Shown here: piece by piece, positions 39,201 to 51,200 of the stretch | Numbering within the stretch: the stretch's first letter is position 1 | How the letters are laid out: every line of letters begins with the position of its first letter | Assembly: GCA_008508345.1 (NCBI GenBank) | Contig: QNGE01000735.1 | Span: 143,122 to 207,121, forward strand | From: Paragonimus westermani | Lineage: Eukaryota; Platyhelminthes; Trematoda; Plagiorchiida; Troglotrematidae | Direction of reading: 5' to 3' | DNA: 64,000 bases | Notes under the pieces: model-generated | The model's input: only the letters and a program-made list of their open reading frames with translations | What the model was told of the DNA's origin: nothing | Database searches by the model: none | Translations under genes and position numbers: made by a program

Positions 39201-42200
39201 TGGTCTACGCTAATCTTCAACTCACAGTACGAATGTTCCACTGCCGGAAATCTCGATCTTGCAAGATCTTTTGTCAAAACCGGGCTGCTCACAACAGACA
39301 AAACGCACATATTTTCACTTTTTGTTTCCCGATTAATAGGCTAGGCATGTGCCCACCTGGATTTAAGCAAGCTTGTGATTAACTGATTGACAACTCCTCA
39401 CTGACAGTAACAATCTCCATTTATCTCAGCTGGTATGGCAGCATGTCGGAACAGACTACATACCTCGGTGTGTCTAATCCAATCGAATGACAGTTTCTCT
39501 GGTGGAGGCACTAGGCGGCAGAGATAAAGAGAATCGAACTGACCCCACCGAAGTATGCACGAAGACAACCTCGCATGAGCCAAAAAGCCAATAAGTCACG
39601 TCTGTAGCAACAAAGGGAACCAAAAGAATAGACAGTATGTGTTGCATTCCATTAACTTATATGCATAAGTAAGAATTCATTGTATATACTTGTTTCATAG
39701 TTTACTGATACTTTTTTAACTCATGGTCATCGTTGGTATGACTTCATTCATGTTTTCAGCTTGAAAAGAAAGCCACGCAAGTGACCAATCTACAGTTGGA
39801 GTTGGAGGCCACTCAGCAGGAAAATGTGCTGAAGAAAGAGCAGGTTGGAAGAATATTGAATTTTACGAAAGTTTTCCAATGAGTTTTACTTTATTTTATC
39901 ACAATTATAGACATTTAGAAACAGTCACCAGTTTGTTTGTATGCGCTATTTATGAAGCTATTCAGTGTAACTTTACGTCATTTAACTCTACCAGGTTTGA
40001 AACAGTTAGTTCCCCTCATAAATTTGAACACAGCAATAAGAAGACAGACAGTGGTAGATACTGTCAGTTTCTATCGCCTCTTCAGAACCAAGTAACCATA
40101 ACCAGGTCTATATATAACATCAGTGGGGTGCGGGGGTGTGGAAACAAAACAGAAGATAGGGTGGAGGATACAACACAAAATTATTAGGTCCACTACAATC
40201 TAGGGCTTTCATATAATTGTTCTTGTACACATAATGTTGGCGGTATTTGTATACATATATACCCCTACTTATTGCTATATGGTTCCGTAGAGGTGACAAG
40301 AAATCAATCAGTCTACCAGGTTTGTCAGGTAAAAACCGCTATCGACCGATTAATTTATAGATTGTCATCACTGTTAATGCGAAGGTTAATGTTGATGTCG
40401 TTTGTTCATCGATCAGCTTTAGACCTTCGACCACCGTCCCCTCATTCCATTGGACAGGGAAGAGTGCTTGGACAGTCAATCTGCAAATCCAAGTTATCGA
40501 GCGAGCAGGCTACTAATTAGAGGAAAAGGCTTGGAGGTTGAAATCCACTCGTAGTATAGTGAGTTACACAACTCAGCAGTCAGTACCGAATCGGCTGAGA
40601 ATTATAGAACTATACTCGTTCGACGCGAGAGTAAACAAACCTCACCAGTTCATCGTTGACTTTTATTGTTCACTCTGTCAAGCTACCAGCTGTGCATATC
40701 TGTGGAAAGTTACCCTAGTCCGCTTCAGTTTGTGAATCACATTTCAGTTCACACTAGCCATCTTCTCTACAGTTTCTACTTTCCGGCTCATGTGTTATTT
40801 TTATATGTTGGTCAGCATAGTTTATTTACCAGCAACTGCAGAAACAGAGAAAATGTTGACAATTTCTTTCCCTCTTGTCTACAAATATGTTATAATCAAA
40901 CTTTATCATACACACGTATATGCCACAGATCCTGTGCTTGTGTTTTCAAACCGGAATCCCGGCCCACAGTGCACATGGGTTTCCAGTTAAACGTCGCGTG
41001 CACTTTTGTTCGATTCCGTTCGTTTGGTTATTGCTGTCTGTCATTGATCTTCGCCTGCCACTTCCATCTGTTAGTCCAACTTCTCTCCCCATAGCTCGTA
41101 ATTCGCTGGTTTTGAGCTGTGACTATTCCCTACGGCTAGTTTGAATTATTCCATTGTATTAACGACCTCTCCAAGTGATTAATCCAGCACAGCAAAAATA
41201 TTTCCAATACCGGGCGGATGAAACGGTGGGCAGTATACAGACTGCCAGTGTCCCCTTTGGTCTGGATGTATACAGTCCACCTCAGATTACATGTTAAAAA
41301 ATTCTGCTATCAAGATTTGAACGTACCAGACCCATATAGCATTAAAGGTGACTGTTCTGACCCCAGCACGTTATCGCGGCCACGTATTGACTAACTTGAA
41401 TACATTCTGCATCAAACCGTTCTGGTCCAGTTGATAACTTGAGACAAGTTGATTTTTCACATTATGGTCTGTTCTGAATTACGAACTTTTTCAAACTACC
41501 TATCAGTACAATGTTTAGGTAGAGACAACTTGAAGACGGCCTTCATATTTTGATGGCACGCGTCCATTTACACCGTTATCGACCATATGGATGTATATGA
41601 TCGGCAGTTATGAAGTATTCCAGGCTTTCCAGTCGATGTCCGTAATGCTGACGACACCGTGGTTGACAGCACTGAGACTGGCGGTTGGAATCTTAATCAG
41701 ATTGTGATATGGGGGAAGTAGTAATGTCAACCCAGAACACGGATGGCGCAAGGGTTGTTTATTCATAAAACCACTACATGGGTTATGCGCTTCAACATGA
41801 CTACAAACAAAAGCACTCATCTTCTCAGATCCTTTATGTACCAAGAAACATTTCATGCGATGCTGCAGTCCAGTGCCTCTTCTTGTGCTTTTCCCGTGGC
41901 CAGTTGTATGTCAAAATCCATGCTCCTGTCTTACTACTGAGTAGTAGTTGTGTGAGTAGTATAGTTAGGCCGCTCGTCCTCACTACAATAGTAGATGCAA
42001 TAAATTTTATGAACAATGCACTAACGGAGAGCAGCCATGAGAAATCGTTTAGACCTAGAGCTGCACATCACGAGAAACCAGACGAATCACAGCTGAAGTG
42101 GGTTGGTCCGGAAGGGGTGAAACGATGGATGAAAACTGACACCGAACAACTCCAATCAAACTGGTAGAAAATAGTACAAGTGTAGATGAGATTTAACTAT

Positions 42201-45200
42201 AAATATCATCTTGTTGTAGGTCGGAATTGGAGCTTCTGAAAAACCGACACATAATCGCTGGTAGCTCTATACCAATTAAACACTGAACGCCTTTCTCCGT
42301 AGAGTGATTTCCACCATAAGATGAATTTTAACTGATTAGCCCAAAAGAAGATGAAACCGGTTACAGTAGAAGTTATGTTTGTGGGTAAGCAGTAGAAAAT
42401 ATTTGTTTATAAAATCAGCTCACTTTAAGGAAGATTCACTTTGCCTCGTGTGAGCACTGTCATCGGTTGATACACTGATGACCATACAGCGTTGATGATT
42501 GAATGAGCCGTCAGAATCTTTTGTCAACATGTAGACTTTTGGTGTTTGAAAAACCACACCTGTGAAGCCTGCTGTTGTTCGGGCGCGCATTTCAACTGTC
42601 TACTGACACATTTTATCCTAACATCACCGGTCACACTGGTGTGCAGGTTGGTTCATCTTTGACGCACAAAGCAAAAATGCCTTGAAAAACCCACAATCAG
42701 TCCAGGTAAGTGAAACACTTAGTTTGTGACGAGGAGCACGGATGATTTCAGTCAATGGAACCAAGTGTAACTTGCTCGCCTGGTAACAGTGACAACTCAG
42801 CCAATCATGTGTGTGGTTGTGAAGTAGGCTTTCACTCTGTAGTACTTTTCTGTGCGCACGTATTCCACGGTTCGACTACGGTGTTCAGCACCTATAGATT
42901 AGAAAGCTGGAGAAGCGAATAAATGTCCAAGTCCATGGACCCAAGTTTTAAAACGTAGAGCAGTACGTTTACTAGCGACGGGAAACATTGCAAATTCGGT
43001 AACACTATCTTTACGTTCCATGCATTAGAATGAGTTAACAAGGTCATAATTTGTAGATGGACGGTCAAGTACAACGGATGAACCGAAAGCTGCGTTCACT
43101 TTTACGCTATCATTTATGTCGGACATCAAACTTTTGATTTTGCATCACGGTACTTGTTAACCAGATGCTGTCAGATTGTCCAGACCTACGCAGAAACATT
43201 TCCAATTACCGAGGTTCGAACAAGTGAGGTTTATGCCGGCAGTGGACGACGTCTACAGATGCCTCATTTTAAGTCCGAATGATTCACTTTTCTTGTTTTG
43301 ACTGAAAAGTCCTATCATAAAAGTAATTCAATGTCGTATTGTCACTGTGAGCACACAAGCGTTTAGTGGTATGGTTAAATTCAAGTTTTTTCACTGTGAT
43401 CGACCGACTTTTGTTTTTGACAGAACTCAAGGGTACTAAAGGAAAACGTCCTGCTTCGCGAAAAAGTCGATCGTCAATTGGGATACACAATGCAGCTGGA
43501 AGCTGAATTGGCCCGCGTCCGATCCGCAAACAGTCGGCTTGAATTAGGCCTACAAGAACTGGTCCAGCAGAGTGCAGCCAACACGCAGGCCTATGCGCTA
43601 GAAAAAACTGCTCTACAGGAGGCAAAAGATAGAGCATTGAGCGCTGCACAATTTGAGCATGAGAAACTGCAAAGTTCTTTGAACGCGGCTTTGCAAGAAG
43701 CACAGACCATTGCGACTGAGCTAAGTCACACTAAAAGAAAGATTTTGGACCAGCAGGTACAGTTGAAGCACACGGAGCACCATGTCCTATTGGAGTTGCA
43801 ACATTGCATACGGTTCTACTCCAAATGCAAAGCATAATAGAGTTTCCTGTGTCATAATTATTGCCACTGCAAATAACGCCGAAATGGTAACACGTTGGCT
43901 GATCCACGCACAACTTGTATGCACTGCGTTCCTTTGAGTTCTTGCTGATTAATGTAAGACCACCTGAAGTACGAGTTATCATTGCTTGAAGATCACGGTT
44001 AGCACCAATTTCATATGAAATATGAAACCTGTAGTACTCTGTCGTGAAACCAGTGACACGATGTTCAGCACCATGGTTCCACAAAACGTGAACGAATGCC
44101 GATATCCCGGTTGTGATCGGGGTGTACACTAACGGCGTGCTTCAACTAGAGTGAAACTCAAGTGTAGTAAGTATTCTCAAAACACACCAGTAGAAACACC
44201 TGAGCGAATATGAATATTATTTAAACTGGATTAAAAAGTGTTTGCAATACTTAGGGTATATTTAATCTGTTCATAATATGGGTCATTCGGTATTGCGATA
44301 CCGTCAAATCAAAGCCAAGTTATTTACGAACGCCCGAAACGTACCCTTGATAAGTACCAAAGTTACCCCTTCCCATTTTGTAGACATAAATTCTACTAAA
44401 GAAATTCGTTTTTGAACCGTAATATGAAAACGGGCACTATTCATACGCAATTATACTTCACATAATCGAACGAATTGTCTGCAAGCCCACTAAGGTAACC
44501 CGAATTCCTTATGAATGTCAGTGTTTCTGCCTAGATGTGAGCGTTAACTTCTGCTAGGTATAAGTTTTTTGATAGTTGCTGTTGGTAGAAGTGTGAACGA
44601 ATACGGCCGTTTTCGGTTATGTTATGTGTAGACCCTTGTGGACAGTCTTCAGGCATACAAGTAGTAATGTCCCTCTTGATTCAGGCCAAAAATTATTGAA
44701 TTACGAAGGGAAATAACTGGACTTTTATAGATGGCTGCTGAGTGAGCAAGCATAGGACTGAATTATAGAACACTTGACTGGTAGACGTCATGACCGCTCG
44801 ACTAACTGTGTGGTCATAGCAATTGGTACCAAAAGTGACGAACATTGTTGTAATAGTGGGATTATCTGCTTCTCGAATTGGAATGTTATTTTCACAAAGC
44901 ATGTTAAACTGTCGATGGTATTATATATGACATACAGTACGATGTTTATTCCGTCGTCAGTACATCTTATTTTTGTCCGGTAGTGCGCTGTTTTTAATAC
45001 AAAAAAATGTTCGCAATATTGGTCGGAAAGGTAATACACTTCGAGACACATTAAAAGGACTAAATTTTTAACAATTCACGATAAGCAGTCTGAATTTAAC
45101 ACTACACTAGCTGCTTCGTTCCTGTCTGGACTGGTCAGGTGAAGATAGTCTGAATGGGGTTTGAACCGGTACCTAAGTGTTACAAGTCAAAGCTGCCGTC

Positions 45201-48200
45201 GCTTAGACCACCGGTTCTGTGGACATCTCTCATGACTGAACTGCGTATATTATCAGTATGCAACTTGCTAAGGTTCAGTGTCACGAAATATTGTGTGACA
45301 TATGAAGATCTTATGATTGCATCCACTACAAACCGGTAACACAGGGTGAACTATTTCCATCACCATCACCAAGATGTACACAAGTTAGACGCCAAAATAT
45401 CTTACCTTTATCGTACAAGACGCAACTGTAATAAAAGACAGTATTTCATCAATTTTGTTTCCTTCCACACTTTATAACGATAGTCTTTCCAAATCTTCTT
45501 TGTAGTCTACTGGTGCTCCAGTTTGTAACAATAACAACTCTGACACCAATGCTTATCTTGATGAATTTAGAAGCATTTCAGTCTAGTTACCAGAATATTT
45601 TTATACTTTTCAATTTACAGCAAAATGAGACTGAAAAATCATAGAAACTTAGACTTGAGTTCATGTTATGGTAATCTGCATATCAGTGATTGGCATCTCA
45701 TAAATTGGATCCCTCAGACATGCGGGTGTATCCATTATCTCGGGTAAATAAGGGTTTTGACGAAGTTGGGTTTTACTTCACAGGGGAATAGGTCTGGCCT
45801 GTTAGTGAAAAGAGTTGAACCCCGCACTTATTGGAACACATTTTACTCCCTTAAACGTAGTGTGATGGAACTCCCTAAACACCAGCACTACGTCTGCCAG
45901 GGGTTCTCAGATGTACCGCGTGTCCTTGCTTGGACTAACAGACGAACTGTTGTTATCGCTTTGAAGCGAGCGTGTTAAGCATTGACACATCAACCAGCAT
46001 TTAAGTGCCACTTAAAACGTGAGTGCTCTGCGTTATGAGACGTCTACCATTCCTTATAACCTGTCTGATCGACTTATTGTTTCAAGTAGAGATGAAATTG
46101 CGCTGAGGTTTCCTTCAACCGAAAACCATGGATATTATATCGCCCCTTAATTACTGAAAATACACTGATTTCTCATTTTGGTGGAAATCTATGCGAGTCC
46201 TCCTATCGTATACCAATCATTCCCCCCAAGTTCTGACATGTCTCAGTGAAATCGAACCTCGGCAATAACGATACGATTCGGTCTCAACTAAGTGGTTTTC
46301 CTAGGGGAGCAAGCAAAGTTCGATGTATATAAAGTTGGACGTATATATTTTCAGATTGTGGCTTCAGAAACACTATCTGGCTCCTAGGGTGCAAACTGTA
46401 CACACGGTCAACTACCCTCCAGCGAATTCATCTCTGGACATAAATCAAGAATGAGTGGTTTAAACGAACAGCCAGTGATGTGCACCAAAGGTCCATTCGT
46501 AGTAATACGGTTAGCTCATCATGCATACCAGACAACTGAGTTGTAGCTACTCGATACAGAAAGCGTGCGCGGAGTGAATTGCATATACACGACCACGTCA
46601 TCAACACACAGAGACATCCAGCACTGTCAGCCAAGGTGAGGCGTGAGTGATTTACTCAGGTGAGTCGAGTCCATGTAACACGGCGTTATTTACAGTGATT
46701 CACTGTTCGATATACTCTTACTTTCCTGTGCCTCTCTACCAGAAGAAATGTATACGGAACGGCTAGATAAAATTGTTATGATCTAAATCTCGTCACGCAA
46801 TGTACTTGAAGCCACCAAAATTTAATGGAGTCATTCAGAGTACGACCGAAATTGAAGGGGTTCCATTTCGTTGTTCTCGGAAGGCATTAGTCTACTCCGT
46901 TACTGCTTATTTTTGATCGACCATATCTGCAGGGTTGTGAGAAGTCGTGGTTTTTGTAAACGTGTTAGTTATGAACAACAGTTACTAAGTTTTTATTCAA
47001 CGTCTACCTTTGCCTTAGCACCACAGTCCAACGGTCTACAAAACTGCTTTTGGTCATCAACGCCACCGCAAAAAATCAAAAATGTACTAAAACGCAGACA
47101 TGCTGTGACCTTCACAGTGCGCCATCTTGTGTGGGATAAGCCCTATCATATGCACATGATGGGTTCGCGCTGACTGTCTGACTGAATATTGAGGGCACTC
47201 CCAGTGATCGATATTTTGTATTGTTCATCTACGGCTCTTGTTTCATCCGTGAAGTTTGAATGGAAACTTCTTTGGCGTGCGTATACTATAGCATATTGTA
47301 TGCAAATTAGGGGAAGAATCGGCGAGTCATTCGTCTCGGTGTGATACCTCGGCACTGTGTTTTCTTTGGCCATTTTCTAGGTCTGCGCTCTCCGGATAAC
47401 AGGTCACAGCAAATCTATTTGTGCTGAAGTTGACCCAGTGAACATACACAGCATAAACCATGATACACATGAGGTCCGTTCCATCGCCTCTATAATGGGT
47501 CAGTCGACACCACAAAAACCGGTTTTACATATTACGTTACTGATGAGTAGTCGGGATTTTGGTTTGTTTTCAAGTTGACCATCACACACATTTGATCGCA
47601 GCCTTTGCATTCAGATAGACTTTGCGGCCAGCCTCTTTCGAAAAGAAGCACTAGACTCGAGTTTCGCTCTCATTAGAGCTCGTCAGTAGTGCATATCGCC
47701 TTGCGGGTTTAATGAGTTCTGTGATCTCGACCTGTCTCGGAAGTCCCAATCGCGGGGTTATCGATTGGAATTAACAATACAGTCACTGTGTCTCCTCTCG
47801 AGACGATTGGGCAACCTGATCATTGCTCACAAGCGAGAGTGGTTGAGCGTTCACAGTTGATAATTCGGTCGTGCCTAGTGTGAGGTCAATGGCGCAGTGG
47901 TTAACACGGTTGCCTCATGATTGGAATGTCCGGAGTTCAAATCCCGGCCGTGTCAAGGATATGCACTACTGAGAGCTCTAATGAGAGCGAAACTCGAGTC
48001 TAGTGATTCTTTTCGAAAGAGGCTGGCTGGAATGTCTATCTGAATGCGAACGCGTCGATCAAATGTGAGTGATGGTCAACTTGAAAATNGAAGGAACACG
48101 CCAATTTAAAACACAGAAATTAGCGGAACGCCGTAGTTTCACTCCTCATTGATAAGGTGATATGTGTGAGCAAAGTAACCAACCTCAGTTGTCTTCCACA

Positions 48201-51200
48201 AAGGCGTTTATAAATATAGTCTATCTAGAACCAATAGACATTTTATCAACCGCACTCCTGAACTAGTACACCATTTGGTGAGTTGTGGTAAGCATCCTTT
48301 AAACAAATACAAGTTTGGATACAACTACTTTTTGCGGGGCAGTTTTTTCTGATGGTTATGTCGTCTTAGATGGCAAAATTTAGTTGTAGAGATACACAGG
48401 TTGTTAGTCGAGTTCCCTGTACGACTATCTGAACTAGTCCTCATGAATTCGACTCACGGAGGTTCCGGACAAACTAACTGTTAAGTGGAAACGTGTTTTT
48501 ATGTCATTTCTAGAACAATTTGAAATATTGGCGTGAGCAAGCCGAACTGAACACAAACCTCCTTCATGAAAAAGATGGTAAAATCATTCAACTAAAACAA
48601 GAATTAGAAAATTGCTATCGAGTGAGTTTAACAATGTCACGTTCCGCCACTTTGATTGCTATTGGAAATACATCCGGAATATCTGAGATGTATTTATGAA
48701 GTCACTTACCGCAACTAACATTTATTCATCTAGTTCTCACTTTCGAATGCTGACAAGAGTATATTAGTGTTGTTGATACGTGAACATTCGGATTTCTGTG
48801 TTTGGAATCAATACGTGGCAAACTTTGTCGTATGGTCCATACCTTTACCCACTAGATGGTTATCTCCCAAATTAGGTGATATCGTCCCGTGGAATCGATG
48901 TAAGGACATAATGTGGTGGGTGTGTTGTGGTCCGGAATGATGAATAATAAACGCGAGCGCGCGTGTGGCATGAGGACTAGCGTATTGGGCAATAAAGATT
49001 GTGCTTTATTGGACGCCTTCTCGCTACAATAAGGCATGGTGTTGGTCACTTAAACGAATAAGAAGTGACGCAACGAAGCATGAAGTCCAACGTTTCTCCC
49101 AAATTGTTTTTTGATTGCAATAGCAGACTGATATGTCTTACACCATGTTCAGTCATCGTGTTAACAAGTGAATAAACCACTGAGCTAAATTAACTCAAAC
49201 TCTGTATGTGACTGGTGTTTTTTGGTTCTAGTTTTTATGCAACGCGTACGGAGTGCACGGAGATGATGTTGTGTTCATGAAACTATACTTACGTTTGCGT
49301 CAGATTCGTTGATGCTAAACGCTGTGGGGCAATTTCAAATTCTTTGATACGGTAGCTCATTCTGTGTAGTGCGGTTCTTCTTCTCTTTTGTTATAGCTTT
49401 CGTCAGCACATTTGGACTAATTACCAGCTACCTCAGTAATAAACCATAAATCACCATGTACAACTTCATGGGTGCACTCTTTAGATCAGATGTTTTGACG
49501 AAACGCTCGTTTTCAAACGTTTACGAATTCCTTTGACTATGGGCCTTGGTTATTTGCTAGTTAATTAACTACTTAGTGGATTAACCAAGGGATGTCCGTC
49601 GTGTTGGAAACATTATGAATTATATAACTATGTAGCTTATTTTTTATTGTCGAATAAAATATAAGGGTCCCGGTATACATATAAGTAGTTAACGTAACTT
49701 ATTTATAGGACTGTGAGCATCAAACCCATTCGTTGTCGCTTTTGAAAGTGGAGCAGAAAACAGCGATCACCGCCTACGAGGAGAAACTGATCCAGCTACA
49801 AGCCGGTTATGAATGCAAACATCAAGAATCTACAATTATGGCTAGAAACGTGTCGCAGTTGCAAGTAAGATCTGACTTATTTGGGTTCTTGGAGTGGAAA
49901 GCTTAAGTTTAGAACTGTTTCATGGTGCTCATTCTCAAACAAACACTGTTTCACGGGTTTCGTTTTAGTTTAGAACCACGTAGACGTAGTCGGTGTTATG
50001 ACATAACTTTAGATTCTGAAGCAGGACTGTCTTCAAGAGCGCATATGCAGCACTTCAACAGAGGAGACTGAAGGTCAGACCAAGAAGAGGAAAGGTGTAC
50101 CGTAGGTCGGCTCGTAACTAGAATTGAAAGAGACGCACAAATGCGCGTTTTTATGGGTTTATTGAAAGTCAAGATCACCAGCGGTATTGCCAGTGAAATG
50201 GACTAATTGGGGAATCGAATTGGAGGTAACAATACTGCGGTTGGTTCTCATGGTTCTGGTGACGTCTGTTCTCACTTAGCCAAACTATTTCCACAGGAAG
50301 ATAGATTCGTGTTACCAGCTGATTTGCGTATGCATTCCACTGTCGGCCGGCTGTCAAAAGTGACAAATGTGAATTAATTAACGTGTAAAACTGTCATGGC
50401 TTTGTTTATATTTACTATATGGTCAAGCTGGTACAGCATTATCAGTACAAAAAACAACTCCCATGTATAACATTTGTTTCTGCCTTGTAGATACTTGTCC
50501 TTAGAACAAAAGAAACTCTAAACCCGCACGACCTAATGAATATGAATCCAACATGGGTGAAAAAACTAATTGATTAAAACAAACGTTGCATTAGAAACTC
50601 TCTGAAAGAAAGTATATTGTTGACTGACCATTACTTGCGTCGTTTGGCGGTACTTACGCAATTGTCGTACAACGATTTATGAACCCACGTCGATTTTGAC
50701 GTTTTTGTTGTCTATCAGTGATTCAGCCAAAAAAAACCAAAAGCAAACCAGACGACTTCTCACCATCCGACAAGTGTTGCCGTGAAACAACAGTTAAACT
50801 TGAGCTGGAATGTCGTTAACCTGTATGGACTTGGGATGGATTAGTTAGGGAAATTCAATCCCAGGAGGTCTGGAGCAGCAGAACAACGTTACAATTATCC
50901 TGACTAACACCAACCAATCATTGATGAGTAGTCGCGGATTGGTTTATTTACAAGTTGAACATCACTCACGTTTGATCGTAACTGTCGCACTGAGATAGAC
51001 TTTCCAGCCAGCCTCTTTCAAAAAGAAGCACTAGGCTCGGGTTTCGTTCTGAGTAGAGCTGATCGGCAGTATGTATCGTTGCCACGGCCGACAACAGAAC
51101 TCCGGCAGACTTGAAAGTAACCAAATCCCCGACTTATCATCAATAATCTGAAATATCGCCTTGCAGGTTTAATGGGATTGGTGATCTCGATCTGTATCGG

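Larger units (their letters stand above)
33687..39759. other. Intron d-e
   Basis: About 6.1 kb. It holds SINE-2 copies at 35598-35814 (minus) and 36455-36560 (plus). The frame at 36693-36887 is protein-like but has no motif or good splice sites. No other feature was recognised. Confidence 0.45.
43757..48513. other. Intron f-g
   Basis: About 4.8 kb. A tRNA-like relic lies at 45150-45210 and a head-to-head SINE-1 pair at 47538-48088. A single unknown base sits at 48089. The rest shows no gene or named repeat. Confidence 0.45.

Noticed and set aside
47538..47560. CTGATGAG on the strand opposite to the SINE-1 ribozyme (also at 55520 and 50921)
   Set aside because: It is the reverse of the SINE tail. 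No GAAA segment, stem II or cleavage triplet follows, so it is not a second hammerhead.
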